The notes below the pieces were generated by a model, which saw nothing but the letters and a program-made list of their open reading frames with translations, searched no databases and had not been told where the DNA came from. DNA of 7,821 bases from an uncultured Clostridia bacterium (GTDB lineage: Bacteria > Bacillota > Clostridia > UBA1381): NCBI GenBank assembly GCA_910579415.1, contig CAJTUY010000063.1:1-7821 (forward strand), written 5' to 3'. Made by a program: the position numbers and the translations under genes. Of this stretch, positions 5,725-7,821 are shown one piece after another (the stretch's first letter is position 1; each line of letters begins with the position of its first letter).

Positions 5725-7392
5725 TTATATTTCCTCTATAATAGGCAATATCATTGGTGAACGTTTGGTTTGGTCATAAATATAATGAGCAACCGAAGCT
5801 CTGAGCGAGCTTTTTAGTGTTGACCAGTCCATATTGCGTTTTCCAAGACATTCAGAAATACTTTCCGCCGCAACGGTGCGAACACCGTCAATCAGCGTTT
5901 CCGCCTCGCGTACATACACAAATCCGCGTGAAATAACATCTGGACGCGAAACCATTTTTTTGTCATCATGTGAAATGGTAACAACGACTATAATCAACCC
6001 GTCCTCGCTTAGATGTTTTCTGTCGCGAAGTACGATATTGCCGACATCACCGACACCAAGACCGTCTACAAGTATCTTGCCTGCCTGAACGGTACCGGAG
6101 ATTTTTGCCGTTTTCTGGTCAAGCTCAAGAACCTGACCATTTGAGAGAACAAAGCTGTTTTTCTGCGGTATTCCAACGCTTGCGGCCAATTCCTTGTGAA
6201 GAACCAGATGACGGTGTTCACCATGTACCGGAATAAAAAATTTCGGCTTTGTAAGAGCCAGTATAAGCTTTAATTCCTCCTGACACGCGTGACCTGATAC
6301 ATGGACTTCGGCAAGCGCTTTATAAATGACTTCTGCGCCGATTTTAAACAGCTCGTTAATGACATTTGAAACCGACTTTTCGTTGCCCGGAATAGGTGTT
6401 GCGCTTATTATGATTAAATCATCTTTTGTAACCTCAACCTTGCGATGGTCAGAGAATGCCATTCTTGTAAGTGCGCTCATAGGTTCGCCCTGTGAGCCTG
6501 TTGTAATAATAACTATCTGATTGGGTCTGTATTTTTTGATGTTGTCAATGTTAATAAGCACGCCTTCAGGGACTTTCATATAGCCGAGCAGAATAGAAAT
6601 TTCCACGATATTTTCCATACTGCGTCCTGAAATGGCGACCTTTCTGCCGTTTTTAGCGGCAGCGTCGATAATCTGCTGTACACGATGCACATTAGATGCA
6701 AAGGTTGCAACAATAATACGTTTGTTACAGCCCTTAAAAATATTTTCAAAGCTTTCGCCTACGCTTCTTTCACTCATAGCATAACCGGCTCTTTCGACAT
6801 TTGTGCTGTCCGACATAAGCGCCAGTACACCTTCCTTGCCAAGCTCTCCGAGCCTTGCGAGGTCAATCATATCTCCTACGATAGGAGTAGTATCAATCTT
6901 AAAGTCCCCCATATGAATAACCGTTCCGACCGGCGTTTTGATTGCCAGTGCGGCAGAGTCTGCTATTGAGTGGTTAGTGCGGATAAATTCAACAGAAAAG
7001 CATTGTCCTGCGTGTATAATATTTCCGTATCTTGCGCGGATTAGCTTTACCTGCGATAAAAGATTATGTTCCTTTAATTTATGCTCAACAAGTCCGAGCG
7101 TGAGCCTTGTACCGTAAACAGGAACATTGATTGCCTTTAAAAAATAGGGCAGTCCGCCGATATGGTCCTCGTGACCGTGTGTAAGAAAAATGCCCTTAAT
7201 TTTCGACCAGTTCTTTTCAAGGTATGAAATATCGTTAATAACCATATCCACACCGGGCATGTCATCATCGGGGAAAGCCATACCGCAATCAACCATTATA
7301 ATCTCATTTCCGTACTCAAGAGCGGTCAGATTTTTTCCGATTTCATCAAGACCGCCTAATGGTATGATTTTCAGTTTTTTAGCTTTTGCCAC
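5725..7392 (-). CDS. rnj: Ribonuclease J (metallo-beta-lactamase/beta-CASP RNase)
   Basis: This 555-residue enzyme is a zinc-dependent 5'-to-3' exoribonuclease and endoribonuclease for mRNA decay and rRNA maturation in Firmicutes. The metallo-beta-lactamase domain (about 1-210) carries the HxHxDH motif HGHEDH (72-77), His141 in RTNHSIADS and Asp163 in GDFKID, which together form the two-metal site. The beta-CASP domain (about 211-365) includes FASNVHRVQQ (231-240), and ITTGSQGEPMSAL (296-308) fits the family. VHVSGHA (363-369) and PVHGEHRH (388-395) complete the active site and the 5'-phosphate pocket. A C-terminal domain (about 450-555) is present, so the protein is full length. It starts with GTG at 7392, six bases after a strong GGAGGT (7404-7399). 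Only one paralogue is in view, so J1 versus J2 cannot be decided. It appears to be transcribed alone, from a sigma-A promoter to a bidirectional terminator. Confidence 0.96.
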   Translation of the reverse strand: MAKAKKLKIIPLGGLDEIGKNLTALEYGNEIIMVDCGMAFPDDDMPGVDMVINDISYLEKNWSKIKGIFLTHGHEDHIGGLPYFLKAINVPVYGTRLTLGLVEHKLKEHNLLSQVKLIRARYGNIIHAGQCFSVEFIRTNHSIADSAALAIKTPVGTVIHMGDFKIDTTPIVGDMIDLARLGELGKEGVLALMSDSTNVERAGYAMSERSVGESFENIFKGCNKRIIVATFASNVHRVQQIIDAAAKNGRKVAISGRSMENIVEISILLGYMKVPEGVLINIDNIKKYRPNQIVIITTGSQGEPMSALTRMAFSDHRKVEVTKDDLIIISATPIPGNEKSVSNVINELFKIGAEVIYKALAEVHVSGHACQEELKLILALTKPKFFIPVHGEHRHLVLHKELAASVGIPQKNSFVLSNGQVLELDQKTAKISGTVQAGKILVDGLGVGDVGNIVLRDRKHLSEDGLIIVVVTISHDDKKMVSRPDVISRGFVYVREAETLIDGVRTVAAESISECLGKRNMDWSTLKSSLRASVAHYIYDQTKRSPMILPIIEEI

Positions 7393-7421
7393 AATTTTAC
7401 CTCCATATTTAGTTTTTGTTT

Positions 7422-7454
7422 ACCGCCTGCAATTGGCATATTTATGCATGCGGT
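7422..7454 (-). other. Structured 5' leader of the RNase J mRNA
   Basis: In the roughly 85-base leader, ACCGC (7454-7450 read on the minus strand) can pair with GCGGT (7426-7422). Inside this, GCAT and ATGC (7447-7444 with 7439-7436) form a small 4-bp stem with a 4-base loop. The total pairing is modest. Such a fold could affect mRNA stability or autoregulation, but that role is inference. Confidence 0.4.
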
Positions 7455-7483
7455 TAATTCCGACCACTATTACAACATTATAT

Positions 7484-7513
7484 ATTATAGCACATTTTAC
7501 CTTAATTAGTCAA
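7484..7513 (-). promoter_or_regulatory. Sigma-A promoter of rnj
   Basis: On the minus strand, TTGACT (7513-7508) is followed after 18 bases by a perfect TATAAT (7489-7484). Transcription should start near 7477, giving a leader of about 85 bases before the GTG start. The match is strong at 11 of 12 consensus positions. Confidence 0.85.
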
Positions 7514-7542
7514 CATAATTCAGAAATTTTCAAAAATACCTC

Positions 7543-7571
7543 TTGACAAATGATACTATGCGTGATATAGT
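7543..7571 (+). promoter_or_regulatory. Sigma-A promoter of the PadR-family gene
   Basis: A perfect TTGACA (7543-7548), a 17-base spacer and TATAGT (7566-7571) form a strong housekeeping promoter. Transcription should start near 7578, about 40 bases before the ATG. It is divergent from the rnj promoter, with 29 bases between the two -35 boxes. Confidence 0.85.
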
Positions 7572-7573
7572 AT
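7553..7573. promoter_or_regulatory. Candidate operator (inverted repeat) in the PadR promoter
   Basis: ATACTAT (7553-7559) and ATAGTAT (7567-7573) form a perfect 7-bp inverted repeat with a 7-base centre. The right arm covers the -10 box and the left arm lies in the spacer, so bound protein would block polymerase. PadR-family repressors commonly bind such AT-rich dyads in their own promoters. Binding by this particular protein is inferred. Confidence 0.6.
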
Positions 7574-7617
7574 TATGTAAGACAGGATATAAAATCTGGA
7601 CGGGAGGAGGAACGTAT

Positions 7618-7821
7618 ATGGACGTACAGTTAAAGCGAGGGCTTCTGGAAATATGCGTATTGACGGCGATAAAGCGTGAGGACAGCTATGGTTATAAGAT
7701 AATTAAGGATATTTCGGAAGTAATGCCAATATCCGAATCTACGCTGTATCCTATACTGAAAAGGCTTGAAGGTGCAGGATGCATTGCGGTATACAGTATT
7801 GAGCATAACAGTCGTATACGG
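7618..7821 (+). CDS. PadR-family transcriptional regulator, N-terminal part (3' end outside window)
   Basis: The first 68 codons of a winged-helix regulator are visible, beginning MDVQLKRGLLEICVL. The pattern is that of the PadR family: LKRGLLEICVLTAI helix (5-18), DSYGYKIIKDIS (22-33), the recognition region PISESTLYPILKRLEGAG (37-54), then the start of the wing (CIAVYSIEHNSRIR, 55-68). The frame stays open to the right edge, where the family normally continues with R-K-Y-Y and a dimerisation helix. AGGAGG (7605-7610) lies 7 bases before the ATG. The strong promoter with an inverted repeat over its -10 box suggests autorepression. In Firmicutes, short PadR genes like this are often followed by membrane-protein genes such as those with DUF1700 or DUF4097 domains, or by drug-efflux genes. 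None of these can be seen here, so the target is unknown. Confidence 0.9.
   Translation, partial: MDVQLKRGLLEICVLTAIKREDSYGYKIIKDISEVMPISESTLYPILKRLEGAGCIAVYSIEHNSRIR

Noticed and set aside
5359..5760. Alternative-frame + strand open frame inside rbr running through the terminator
   Set aside because: It overlaps rubrerythrin, whose metal ligands are all intact, and reads across a strong terminator into the RNase J gene; no ribosome binding site or recognisable domain.
7190..7546. + strand open frame opposite the 5' end of RNase J
   Set aside because: It is antisense to conserved RNase J sequence and runs through the rnj promoter; no family motif is seen.
1..7821. CRISPR arrays, insertion sequences, tRNA genes or attachment sites
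   Set aside because: No spaced direct repeats, transposase frames, cloverleaf sequences or duplicated target sites were recognised by eye.

Overview
The window looks like a core chromosomal segment of an anaerobic, moderately AT-rich Firmicute, most likely a gut-type Clostridia (Ruminococcus/Eubacterium-like). The basis is the gene set (rubrerythrin, class I Fe-S fumarase alpha subunit, long-form hibernation factor, RNase J, PadR regulator), strong AGGAGG-type ribosome binding sites, compact intergenic gaps and A/T-flanked hairpin terminators. This is an inference from gene content; no rRNA or other taxonomic marker is present. I see no mobile element, CRISPR array, tRNA or rRNA.

Layout, left to right. 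The 3' end of an O-acetylhomoserine sulfhydrylase gene (+) enters at the left edge and stops at 355. A bidirectional terminator (365-401) separates it from a converging minus-strand pair: a large double glycosyltransferase membrane protein (4367 down to 1254), then, after 11 bases, a fumarase alpha subunit (1242 down to 400). A 166-base divergent region (4368-4533) carries a candidate housekeeping promoter for that pair. Facing the other way is a sequence matching the general-stress sigma-B promoter consensus in front of hpf (ribosome hibernation factor, 4534-5073). Rubrerythrin (rbr, 5136-5675) follows hpf after a hairpin that lacks a U-tract, and I see no clear promoter of its own. A second bidirectional terminator (about 5688-5721) separates rbr from the converging RNase J gene (7392 down to 5725). 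RNase J is divergent from a PadR-family repressor gene that starts at 7618 and runs off the right edge. The RNase J and PadR promoters stand back to back, and an inverted repeat overlaps the PadR -10 box.

How the genes fit together. Most are ordinary housekeeping or stress genes. The most coherent theme is the hpf-rbr pair: a possible stress promoter would link ribosome hibernation to peroxide defence. The glycosyltransferase is unusual because it joins two GT-C modules, the second of PMT type with a discoidin-like domain in its first external loop. The fumarase alpha subunit has no beta subunit beside it. I found no clearly novel multi-gene system here; the findings are mainly regulatory and architectural.
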